From Oscillospiraceae bacterium (GTDB lineage: Bacteria > Bacillota > Clostridia > Oscillospirales > Oscillospiraceae), in contig WRMX01000012.1 of NCBI GenBank assembly GCA_009776905.1, positions 1,894-27,289 on the forward strand: a DNA stretch of 25,396 nt, in the 5' to 3' direction. Shown piece after piece: positions 15,797 through 22,846 of this stretch. A program made the translations under genes and the position numbers. The notes below the pieces were generated by a model that did no database searches, had not been told where the DNA came from, and was given only the letters and a program-made list of their open reading frames with translations. Position 1 is the first letter of the stretch. The number at the start of each line of letters is the position of its first letter.

Positions 15797-17683
15797 ATGG
15801 CAGATTTTGAAGCAGGACAATACGACGTTGCAGTAATCGGAGCAGGACACGCGGGCATAGAAGCAGCCCTTGCTTCCGCGCGGCTTGGCATAAAAACGAT
15901 CTGCTTCACGATAAACCTTGATGCCGTCGGGAATATGCCATGCAACCCATCAATAGGCGGGACCGGCAAAGGCCACCTCGTCCGCGAGCTCGATGCGCTT
16001 GGCGGCGAAATGGCTGCTTGCGCAGACAAGGCCTGCATCCAGTTCCGGATGCTGAACAGGGGAAAAGGCCCCGCTGTGCATTCTCTGCGCGCGCAGGCAG
16101 ACAGACGCGAATATCAAAAAATCATGAAGCACACATTGGAAAACCAGCCAAACCTATCCTTGCGGCAAGCGGAAATCGTTGACATTGGCATTGAGAACGA
16201 TGCCGTCGCATTCGTCAAAACGCATACAGGCGCCATTTTCCGTTGCAGCGCCGCGATTATATGCACAGGCACATACCTCGCCGGCCGCACGATCGTCGGC
16301 GAAGCCATAAAGGACGGCGGGCCGGACGGAATGTTCGCATCCTTTGAGTTGGCAGAACGGCTCAATGCGATGGGTTTCAGCCTACGTAGGTTCAAAACCG
16401 GCACGCCTCCGCGCGTCAACGCACGCAGCGTAGACTTTTCAAAGATGGAAGTGCAGCCGGGCGACGAGCCGCCTGTTCCTTTTTCTTTTATGACGACGCT
16501 GCCGCTCGCAAACCGTGCCGTCTGCTGGCTGACATATTCAAATGAGGCGACGCATGACATTGTCCGCGCCAACTTGCACAGGAGTCCCATGTATTCGGGC
16601 GTGATAGAGGGAGTAGGCGCGCGCTATTGCCCGTCTTTTGAGGACAAAGTCGTGCGTTTTGCGGGCAAGAGCCGCCATCAGATATTTGTCGAGCCTATGG
16701 GCCTCAACACGGAGGAGTTATATCTGCAAGGCTTCTCATCGTCGATGCCTGAGGAAATCCAGATGAAAATGGTCCGCTCGGTAGCAGGTTTGGAAAACGC
16801 TGAAATAATGCGCCCTGCATATGCCATAGAATATGATTGTCTGGACCCTCTGGAGCTGCTCCCGACATTGGAGACAAAAAGAATCGCCGGATTATATGGA
16901 GCGGGGCAGTTCAATGGTTCATCAGGCTATGAAGAGGCGGCGGTGCAAGGTTTCGTCGCGGGGGTCAACGCGGCGTTGAAGCTCCAAGACCGCGAGCCGC
17001 TCATCATTCGCAGGGATGAGGGATATATCGGCACGTTGATAGATGACCTCGTGACAAAAGGCACGAACGAGCCATATCGCATGATGACATCGCGCACTGA
17101 ATACAGGTTGCTGCATCGTCAGGACAACGCAGACATCAGGATGTCTCGCATCGGACACAGCATTGGGCTGATCTCGGACGAGCGGCATCAGAGCGTTCTA
17201 GATAAATACTCGCAAGTCGACCGCGAGATACAACGCTTGGAGAACAAATACATTCCACCATCAGACATGCTCGCTCTGCTTATGGAAAAGCACGGCATGC
17301 CGCCGGCTTCGACAGGGGTTTCGCTTGCTTCGCTGCTGCGAAGGCCGGGCGTCGGCATCGACGAGATATCAGCGCTTGACGACGCGTCTGTTTTGTCCGC
17401 TGCCGTACGCGAACAGGTCGAGATATCGATCAAATATGAGGGGTATATAAAAAAACAGCACCGCCAGCTTGAAGAGTTCAAAAGGCTGGAAAACCATCTT
17501 CTGCCCGATGACGTGGACTATGAGTCCATGGTCGGATTGCGGATCGAAGCGCGGCAGAAGCTGAACGCGATCAGGCCGCGAAGCCTTGGCCAGGCAATGC
17601 GAATATCGGGCGTCTCTCCTGCAGATGCAGCCGCGCTTATGATATATTTGCAGAATGGTTACTTGAAAAATGCAAATACATGA
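15797..17683 (+). CDS. mnmG: tRNA uridine-5-carboxymethylaminomethyl(34) synthesis enzyme MnmG (GidA)
   Basis: MnmG, with MnmE, modifies U34 of tRNAs reading NNA/NNG codons, using FAD, NADH and methylene-tetrahydrofolate. The 628 residues show the FAD dinucleotide motif VIGAGHAGIEAALASARLG (residue 13 onward), NMPCNPSIGGTGKGHLVREL, the GTGTYLAGRTIVGE-like stretch at about 155-168, FKTGTPPRV, YGAGQFNGSSGYEEAAVQG and EPYRMMTSRTEYRLLHRQDN, ending in the C-terminal domain with RPRSLGQAMRISGVSPADAA. The ribosome binding site is poor (GAAAG, eight to ten bases upstream). mnmG commonly sits by mnmE and rsmG, but here it is followed by a dus gene that overlaps it by 14 nt, another tRNA modification enzyme. 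Confidence 0.96.
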   Translation: MADFEAGQYDVAVIGAGHAGIEAALASARLGIKTICFTINLDAVGNMPCNPSIGGTGKGHLVRELDALGGEMAACADKACIQFRMLNRGKGPAVHSLRAQADRREYQKIMKHTLENQPNLSLRQAEIVDIGIENDAVAFVKTHTGAIFRCSAAIICTGTYLAGRTIVGEAIKDGGPDGMFASFELAERLNAMGFSLRRFKTGTPPRVNARSVDFSKMEVQPGDEPPVPFSFMTTLPLANRAVCWLTYSNEATHDIVRANLHRSPMYSGVIEGVGARYCPSFEDKVVRFAGKSRHQIFVEPMGLNTEELYLQGFSSSMPEEIQMKMVRSVAGLENAEIMRPAYAIEYDCLDPLELLPTLETKRIAGLYGAGQFNGSSGYEEAAVQGFVAGVNAALKLQDREPLIIRRDEGYIGTLIDDLVTKGTNEPYRMMTSRTEYRLLHRQDNADIRMSRIGHSIGLISDERHQSVLDKYSQVDREIQRLENKYIPPSDMLALLMEKHGMPPASTGVSLASLLRRPGVGIDEISALDDASVLSAAVREQVEISIKYEGYIKKQHRQLEEFKRLENHLLPDDVDYESMVGLRIEARQKLNAIRPRSLGQAMRISGVSPADAAALMIYLQNGYLKNANT

Positions 17684-18635
17684 AATCAAAATCGATTCAT
17701 ATCTCGCTCTCGCGCCAATGGCAGGCGTGAGCGATTACGCATTCAGAAAGATATGCAGGGAACTGGGCGCGGGACTCACATATACTGAGATGGTCAGCGC
17801 AAAAGCATTGGTATATCAAGACATCAAGACTCGCAGCCTGCTGCGCATGGGGGAAGACGAACACCCATCCGCAGCGCAGATATTCGGCAGCGATGCGGAA
17901 TGCATGGCGGATGCCGCATCGATTGCGTTGGAAATATCAGGGGCCGATTTCATCGACATCAATATGGGATGCCCCGTGGGGAAGGTCGTAAAAGGCGGCG
18001 ACGGATGCGCCCTGATGCGCGACCCCGACAAAGCAATGCGCATCATTGAATCTGTCGTGAAAAGCGTCAGGACGCCCGTGACGATAAAAATCCGCAAAGG
18101 CTGGGACAAGGGCAGCGTCAACGCGGTCGATTTCTCAAGAGCGGCGGAATTGGCGGGCGCAGCGGCGATAACGATACACGGCAGGACACGGACTCAGCAA
18201 TATTCCGGCAAGGCCGATTGGGACATTATCCGCGAGGTAAAGAGCGCAGTATCCATCCCCGTCATAGCCAACGGCGATGTATTCTCGGCGGAAGACGCGG
18301 CAAGAATGCTCAAGTACACAAATGCGGACATGGTGATGGTCGGACGCGGCTCGCTGGGGAACCCGTGGCTGTTCATGCAGGCAAACGCGCTGCTATGCGG
18401 GCAGGACGTCCCTGCGTTGCCTCCTCTCGGGGAGCGCGCGGAGGTCGCGATGAGGCAGTTCATAATTGCAGCGGAACACAAAGGCGAGCATGTCGCGTGC
18501 CTCGAAGCGCGGAAGCACTATCCATGGTATCTGCGAGGCGTGCCATATTCGGGGTATTTTAAAGAGCAAATATCAAAAGCAGAAAGCCTTGACGACCTAA
18601 GGAAAATCACAGATGGCATAAAACGCGAATTATGA
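17670..18635 (+). CDS. dusB: tRNA-dihydrouridine synthase (DusB-like)
   Basis: An FMN enzyme that reduces uridine to dihydrouridine in tRNA. The 321-residue protein begins with LALAPMAGVSDYAFRKICRE, the flavin-binding opening of the family. The catalytic cysteine is in DFIDINMGCPVGKVVKGGDG, and later motifs are TIKIRKGWD, ITIHGRTRTQQYSG, PVIANGDVFSAEDAARML and MVGRGSLGNPWLF. The ATG at 17670 lies within the last codons of mnmG, giving a 14-nt overlap and likely coupled translation; no separate strong ribosome binding site is visible. DusB is the usual form in Firmicutes, but assignment among Dus subfamilies is by resemblance only. Confidence 0.93.
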   Translation: MQIHEIKIDSYLALAPMAGVSDYAFRKICRELGAGLTYTEMVSAKALVYQDIKTRSLLRMGEDEHPSAAQIFGSDAECMADAASIALEISGADFIDINMGCPVGKVVKGGDGCALMRDPDKAMRIIESVVKSVRTPVTIKIRKGWDKGSVNAVDFSRAAELAGAAAITIHGRTRTQQYSGKADWDIIREVKSAVSIPVIANGDVFSAEDAARMLKYTNADMVMVGRGSLGNPWLFMQANALLCGQDVPALPPLGERAEVAMRQFIIAAEHKGEHVACLEARKHYPWYLRGVPYSGYFKEQISKAESLDDLRKITDGIKREL

Positions 18636-18663
18636 ATAAGAAACCATTACTGATTGGCATGCA

Positions 18664-18689
18664 GGGGCGAGGCTTGCCTCGACCGTTTT
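18664..18689 (+). terminator. possible intrinsic terminator after dusB
   Basis: A hairpin with stem CGAGGC/GCCTCG, a two-base TT gap and further G-C pairs below a mismatch, followed by GTTTT. The U-tract is short, so termination may be partial. It stands 29 nt after the dusB stop. Confidence 0.45.
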
Positions 18690-18690
18690 C

Positions 18691-18877
18691 AGTAACTGAC
18701 GGATTCACAATATCAACAAAAAACAAGTTATTTTTAGTCCGTCAGTTACTATCGCCGCGCGAAGCGCGGTGCGCAGCGTAGCTGCGTGAGGGACAAGCGA
18801 GTAGGGTGAATTCATTTCACCCGTGAGCGAGCTGTCCCGATGGGTTGTGGGCGCAGCCCACGTTAGGTGAGTTACTA
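18691..18877 (+). repeat. structured intergenic element 2 (same modules as element 1)
   Basis: The element lies directly upstream of the sigma factor gene. A perfect 13-bp stem AGTAACTGACGGA (18691-18703) with TCCGTCAGTTACT (18738-18750) encloses a 34-nt A-rich loop that shares ACAAAAAACAAGT-type sequence with element 1. The hairpin CCGCGC-GAA-GCGCGG follows at 18755-18769. The middle differs from element 1: GCAGC-GTA-GCTGC, then GGGACA/TGTCCC enclosing GGGTGAA/TTCACCC. It ends with the short palindrome (18841-18867) and a GTGAGTTACTA that partly repeats the right arm at 18741-18751. No gene was seen in this 254-nt gap. Confidence 0.8.
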
Positions 18878-18889
18878 CGAAAGACGTAG

Positions 18890-19525
18890 ATGGGGTTGAA
18901 CGATATGCCTGTGGAAAATGAAATGGGCATAATCAAACGTGTTCTCAGCGGGGAGAAAGAAGCGTTTGAAGAGCTTGTCGTCCACAATCAAAAAAATGTA
19001 TATAACCTTGCGCTGAAACTGACATGCAACGAGGAAGACGCGCTTGACATTTCACAGGAGGCCTTCTTCAAGGCCTATACCAGGCTTGCCGATTTCCGCG
19101 GCGAAAGCAAGTTTTCTGTCTGGATGTACAGGCTGACATATAACCTTTGCATGGATTTTCTACGTAAAAAGCAACGGCACAATACGGTTTCGCTGACTAA
19201 CAGCGACTCTTGCGACGACAACTCGGAAATAGAGATACCCGACGCCCGTGAGTCACCGGAGCATGCCGTGCTGCGCCGCGAAACGCGGAACACGATCGTG
19301 GAGAGCATCAATGAATTGGGCGATATCCATCGTGAAATCTTGGTTATGCGTGAAGTCACGGGCATGAGCTATGACGACATCGCAGCGACGCTCGGCATCA
19401 GCGAAGGGACGGTTAAATCCCGTTTGGCCCGAGCGCGCAAGAGCCTTGCAGATATCCTCATCAGCAAAGGAACATTTCCCGATGGTTTTCGTCTGAAACG
19501 TGAGGAGGTGGAAGAACATGGCTGA
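18890..19525 (+). CDS. ECF-type RNA polymerase sigma factor
   Basis: A sigma-70 family protein of the extracytoplasmic function group, 211 residues. Region 2 is clear (EEDALDISQEAFFKAYTRLA, then SKFSVWMYRLTYNLCMDFLR), and region 4 carries the helix-turn-helix MSYDDIAATLGISEGTVKSR. It overlaps by 8 nt the gene for a zinc-finger membrane protein that is very probably its anti-sigma factor, the standard paired arrangement. The exact start is uncertain: ATG codons at 18890, 18905 and 18923 are in frame, none with a perfect ribosome binding site. A structured element ends only 12 nt before the first of them, so it likely lies in the 5' leader. The inducing signal is unknown, probably envelope stress. 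Confidence 0.93.
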   Translation: MGLNDMPVENEMGIIKRVLSGEKEAFEELVVHNQKNVYNLALKLTCNEEDALDISQEAFFKAYTRLADFRGESKFSVWMYRLTYNLCMDFLRKKQRHNTVSLTNSDSCDDNSEIEIPDARESPEHAVLRRETRNTIVESINELGDIHREILVMREVTGMSYDDIAATLGISEGTVKSRLARARKSLADILISKGTFPDGFRLKREEVEEHG

Positions 19526-20660
19526 TTGCACGGAATATCTTGAACTGATCAGCGCATATGCAGACGGCGAACTGTCTGATAATGATATTCGCCGTGTTGA
19601 AGCGCATCTCCGCATATGCGACGATTGTTCCTCATTCCTCGACATGCTGGGCGAGATATCGGGCGCTGTTGACGATTCGTTCGCGGAGCCTCCAAAGGCG
19701 CTAATTGACGGAGTCATGGCGCGTATCTCAGGCAGCGAATCGCCGCAGGCTTCCGCAAAACTTAAAAAGTTCAAACGCGTGAACATTGTCCTCACTCGCG
19801 TTTTACCCGCCGCTGCTTGCCTCGCGTTCCTGTTGCTGACTATCCCACGCTTGTTCGCATCTGTCAGAAAAAGCGACGTATCATACAGCATGAACACATC
19901 TGCTTCCGAGCGCGATGCGATATATAACGAGAACGCGGACATGGGAGACAATGCATCAAGCAGCACAAGCAGCAATAATTCCTCAATGGATGCTGACCGG
20001 GGTGCATCAGATGAATCGATGGCTTCCGACAATTCGTTTGATAACGATTCGTCTTATGGCATAATAGATGATGCGGACCTCGGCAGCGGCAATAATAACG
20101 ATTCGCCTTATGATATAAGAAGTGAAGAGGGTCCCGTCGGCGGCTATAGTTCAAGCGCGCTCGACGGCAGTCCTGATGCCGTCATTGAGGCTCCGATGCT
20201 TCTTGCTCCTGAGTCTGAGCCGCAAGCCGATGGCATTGCCGTGGATGGATCGCGTGATGAGCAGTTAATCTCCACATCGGTCGAAGAACAGATTGAAGAG
20301 CATTATGAACAGGACAGAAGCGACGCATCGGCCTCGCCGTCCGGCATCTCTCCTGATCCGAATGATGCCGTGGACCGCCCGGAGCCGGTATCCGGTGTTA
20401 ATGCCGAGATAGCGAACGCCGAAGCCGGCGGAAATGGCGTCAGGGACGGCATATATGCAATCATAACGATATCCGGCGACCTGCCCGCAATGCTCGCAGA
20501 GTCCCAGCCGGATAGCGTTTCAGATGATGGCGTTTCATTTTTCGAGTTGCCTGTTAGTTTTGCAAAATCGTTGATAGACGCGATATCGGGGACAGACGGC
20601 GTTGTGATCGACATCATTGATGATATGGGAACGCGCGCGCTTGTCTACTACACGCCTTAG
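19518..20660 (+). CDS. membrane anti-sigma factor with N-terminal zinc finger
   Basis: A 380-residue protein with an N-terminal anti-sigma zinc finger (H30, C34, C37 in VEAHLRICDDC, with C4 as a possible fourth ligand), one membrane segment at about 90-110 (VLPAAACLAFLLLTIP), and a long outer region. Residues of roughly 125-310 are low complexity, rich in Ser, Asp, Asn and Glu, with no recognised domain. A final folded-looking block starts at DGIYAIITISGDLPAMLAE and ends in VVIDIIDDMGTRALVYYTP. GGAGGTGG stands eight bases before the ATG at 19518; the gene overlaps the sigma gene by 8 nt. It probably holds the sigma factor at the membrane until a signal releases it. Its stop shares bases with that of the convergent xylulokinase gene. 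Confidence 0.88.
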   Translation: MADCTEYLELISAYADGELSDNDIRRVEAHLRICDDCSSFLDMLGEISGAVDDSFAEPPKALIDGVMARISGSESPQASAKLKKFKRVNIVLTRVLPAAACLAFLLLTIPRLFASVRKSDVSYSMNTSASERDAIYNENADMGDNASSSTSSNNSSMDADRGASDESMASDNSFDNDSSYGIIDDADLGSGNNNDSPYDIRSEEGPVGGYSSSALDGSPDAVIEAPMLLAPESEPQADGIAVDGSRDEQLISTSVEEQIEEHYEQDRSDASASPSGISPDPNDAVDRPEPVSGVNAEIANAEAGGNGVRDGIYAIITISGDLPAMLAESQPDSVSDDGVSFFELPVSFAKSLIDAISGTDGVVIDIIDDMGTRALVYYTP

Positions 20661-22186
20661 CATGTAAGCGTCGCCAAGCTACCAAATTCCGGTTTCAAAA
20701 CTTTGTACAGCCGCTTATATAAATCATAATATGGCATATACTGCCGATGCATGGAATCATCATTCTCCATCGCGGCAGTTTTTGCAACGCAGATATCTGC
20801 AGCCTGCTCGACACTGGCATATACGCCGGCGCCAACCCCTGCCAGCAACGCTGCGCCCAAAGCACCGCCCTCATCGGACGAAAGCCCCGTCACAGGGCAG
20901 CCATAAAGATCCGCAAGCATCTTTCGCCATAATGCGCTCCTTGCACCGCCGCCCGTCGCTGTCATATCGCTGACGGGGACGCCCATCTCGCGGAAAACCT
21001 CGACGCATTCGAGCTGCGAAAACGCGACCCCCTCCATAACCGCACGAATCATGTGTTCCCGCCCGTGAATAGCAGAAAGCCCGAAAAACACGCCGCGACA
21101 GTTTGGATCGGGGTGGGGGCTTCTTTCGCCCATCAGATATGGCAGGAATATGAGCCCCAGAGACCCGGGCGATATATTCGAAGCCATTGAAGTCATAATC
21201 TCATATGGGTCTATGCCCTGTTCCGCGCTTTTTTCGATTTCCGGCACGCAGCATGTGTCGCGAAGCCATCGCAAGCTCAATCCCGCCGCCTGCGTGCAGC
21301 TCATAACGGTCCATTTCCCCGGGACGCTTGCGCACAAGCTATGGACTCTGCCCTTCATGTCGATGCGCGGCTCGTCGCTGACAGCATATATCACCGCTGA
21401 TGTGCCAATGGAGGTAAATGCGCTGCCTTCCTTGACAATGCCTGTTCCTATTGCGGCAGCTGGATTGTCGCCCGCGCCGCCGACGACAGGCGTCCCGACA
21501 ATGATCCCCGTGGCATCGGAGGCCTCCTTATGCACGGTCCCCGTTACATCGGGGCTCTCATGCATTGCCCCAAGCAATGCGCGATCAATGTGCAGCTTTT
21601 CAAGAATCTCTCCGCTCCAGCAGCGCCCGGCAACGTCCATAAGCTGCATGCCGGATGCATCGCTGACTTCAGTTGCATATTCACCCGTCAGCTTATACCT
21701 GATATAATCTTTCGGCAGCAGGATATGCGCGCATTTGGCATATATGTCGGGTTCATTGTTCTGCACCCAAAGAATTTTGGATGCCGTAAACCCCGTCATC
21801 GGCGGATTGGCGGTGATTTCCAATATGCGCTTTTCGCCGACTATGTTCTTCATCTGCTCGCATTCGGCGCCGGTGCGCTGGTCGCACCAAATGATGGACG
21901 GCCGAAGCACCTTGCCGTGCTTGTCGAGCATGACCAATCCGTGCATTTGCCCGGATAGGCCTATCGCGGCTATGTCTTCTGCTATATGCGGCTCTGCGGC
22001 GAGAACCGCTTTGATCCCGCTCGCCACCGCGTTCCACCAATCGTCAGGGTCTTGCTCCGCCCAGCCGTTGCGCGGCTGGCGCATGGGGTATTCTATCGTA
22101 GTTTTTGCTTGTGGAATGCCGCTTTCGTCGAATAATACTGTTTTTGTGCCCGAGGTGCCAATATCGATCCCCAATAAATATTTCAT
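20657..22186 (-). CDS. xylB: xylulokinase (FGGY family)
   Basis: Phosphorylates D-xylulose to xylulose 5-phosphate for entry into the pentose phosphate pathway. The 509 residues have the FGGY phosphate loop LLGIDIGTSGTKTVLFDESG, the substrate region AIGLSGQMHGLVMLD and IIWCDQRTG, the second-domain FTSIGTSAVIYA, and the adenosine motif TATGGGARSALWRKMLADLY with a following SSDEGGALGAALLAG. Xylulokinase fits best (GLSGQMHGLV is typical of XylB), though FGGY kinases can have other sugars. The ATG at 22186 is preceded by a weak AGG-containing site. No xylose isomerase or sugar transporter is in the window. The gene is divergent from the Fur-family regulator and convergent with the anti-sigma gene. 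Confidence 0.92.
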   Translation of the reverse strand: MKYLLGIDIGTSGTKTVLFDESGIPQAKTTIEYPMRQPRNGWAEQDPDDWWNAVASGIKAVLAAEPHIAEDIAAIGLSGQMHGLVMLDKHGKVLRPSIIWCDQRTGAECEQMKNIVGEKRILEITANPPMTGFTASKILWVQNNEPDIYAKCAHILLPKDYIRYKLTGEYATEVSDASGMQLMDVAGRCWSGEILEKLHIDRALLGAMHESPDVTGTVHKEASDATGIIVGTPVVGGAGDNPAAAIGTGIVKEGSAFTSIGTSAVIYAVSDEPRIDMKGRVHSLCASVPGKWTVMSCTQAAGLSLRWLRDTCCVPEIEKSAEQGIDPYEIMTSMASNISPGSLGLIFLPYLMGERSPHPDPNCRGVFFGLSAIHGREHMIRAVMEGVAFSQLECVEVFREMGVPVSDMTATGGGARSALWRKMLADLYGCPVTGLSSDEGGALGAALLAGVGAGVYASVEQAADICVAKTAAMENDDSMHRQYMPYYDLYKRLYKVLKPEFGSLATLTC

Positions 22187-22243
22187 GCCTATGACCTACT
22201 TTCGCTGCTGTTCACGCCCTTGCGCTCGGCAGACGTTTATTTC

Positions 22244-22272
22244 TTGACAAAAACCGTTATATGCTGTAAAAT
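22244..22272 (+). promoter_or_regulatory. strong sigma-A promoter of the Fur-family gene
   Basis: Perfect -35 TTGACA (22244-22249), a 17-nt spacer, and -10 TAAAAT (22267-22272), about 38 nt before the start codon. It is the best consensus promoter in the window. Confidence 0.75.
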
Positions 22273-22286
22273 GGAACACAGTTCCA
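22272..22286. promoter_or_regulatory. palindromic operator candidate at the Fur-family promoter
   Basis: A perfect 15-nt palindrome, TGGAAC-ACA-GTTCCA, begins on the last base of the -10 box and covers the expected transcription start. The position fits repression, most simply autorepression by the downstream Fur-family protein. The sequence differs from the classical Fur, PerR and Zur boxes. It also lies upstream of the divergent xylB. Confidence 0.5.
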
Positions 22287-22309
22287 AATTGAATGGGGGA
22301 CATATTAAG

Positions 22310-22738
22310 ATGGCCCGATCAACCAACTACAACACGCGACAACGCGATGCCATTCTCGAATATATAACATCGATCAAAGACGCCCATGTTACCGCCGCGC
22401 AAATCGTGGAATACTTTGCGTCCGAAAACAAGCCAATCGGGCGAACGACGATATACCGGCATCTCGACAAGCTTGTCGATGATGGCAAGCTCCGCAGATA
22501 TGTCACGGACGGTATTTCGGGCGCTTGCTACCAACATGCGGCCGATCTTGAGACTTGCCATGTCCATATGCACCTGAAATGCGAGGATTGCGGAGAACTG
22601 CAGCATCTGGATTGCGAGGCTCTTGATGACATCCGCGACCATTTTCTTGCCAAGCATTCTTTTACTGTCAACGCGATGAAAACAGTCCTATATGGGAAAT
22701 GCGCCAACTGCAGCAAAGATAGTCACGATGCCCCATGA
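22310..22738 (+). CDS. Fur-family metal-responsive transcriptional repressor (Zur-like)
   Basis: A 142-residue Fur-family regulator. The winged-helix part includes TTIYRHLDKLVDDGKLRRY, which matches the DNA recognition helix region. The C-terminal half has the usual structural zinc ligands C91-x2-C94 (LKCEDCGE) and C131-x2-C134 (GKCANC), and H84, H86 and H88 in CHVHMHLKC as candidate sensing ligands. I chose the ATG at 22310, with GGGGGA ten bases upstream, since an ATG at 22220 lies before the promoter. The Zur-like label rests on the following ZnuC-like ATPase gene; iron or peroxide sensing cannot be excluded. The stop codon overlaps the first Cys/His-rich mini-ORF as ATGA. Confidence 0.88.
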   Translation: MARSTNYNTRQRDAILEYITSIKDAHVTAAQIVEYFASENKPIGRTTIYRHLDKLVDDGKLRRYVTDGISGACYQHAADLETCHVHMHLKCEDCGELQHLDCEALDDIRDHFLAKHSFTVNAMKTVLYGKCANCSKDSHDAP

Positions 22739-22816
22739 CCCGCGATTGCTGCCACGACCATCACAGTGGATGATGCCCCATGACCCGCGATTGCTGCCAC
22801 GACCATCACAGTGGAT
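22727..22816 (+). repeat. perfect 45-bp tandem duplication
   Basis: Units 22727-22771 and 22772-22816 are identical at all 45 positions, and a third partial copy starts at 22817 (seven bases, GATGCCC). The first copy contains the last codons and stop of the Fur-family gene, so the duplication has left that protein unchanged. It forms most of the gap between this gene and the ATPase gene. Perfect identity suggests a recent event or active maintenance. Confidence 0.97.
22735..22773 (+). CDS. possible Cys/His-rich leader peptide, copy 1
   Basis: A 12-codon ORF, MTRDCCHDHHSG, whose ATG overlaps the Fur-family stop as ATGA. Its composition (two Cys, three His and an Asp within six residues) is that of a metal ligand. 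It has no own ribosome binding site, so it would need coupled re-initiation. Given its size the case rests on composition, position and exact duplication; it may be chance. Confidence 0.3.
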   Translation: MTRDCCHDHHSG

Positions 22817-22818
22817 GA
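22780..22818 (+). CDS. possible Cys/His-rich leader peptide, copy 2
   Basis: An exact second copy of the 12-codon ORF MTRDCCHDHHSG, starting six bases after the stop of the first and ending 28 nt before the ATPase start codon. The same reservations apply as to copy 1. Confidence 0.28.
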   Translation: MTRDCCHDHHSG

Positions 22819-22846
22819 TGCCCGCATCGTCCCGCCGGGAGGATCT

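Noticed and set aside
18870..18890. Autoregulatory ECF promoter (TGAAAC ... CGTA type) before the sigma gene
   Set aside because: A CGTA is present at about 18884, but no convincing AAC-type -35 lies 16-17 nt upstream.
22273..22285. LexA/SOS box at the Fur-family promoter (GAAC and GTTC half-sites)
   Set aside because: The half-sites are separated by three bases, while the Firmicute LexA site has four; the site precedes a metal regulator, not a DNA repair gene.
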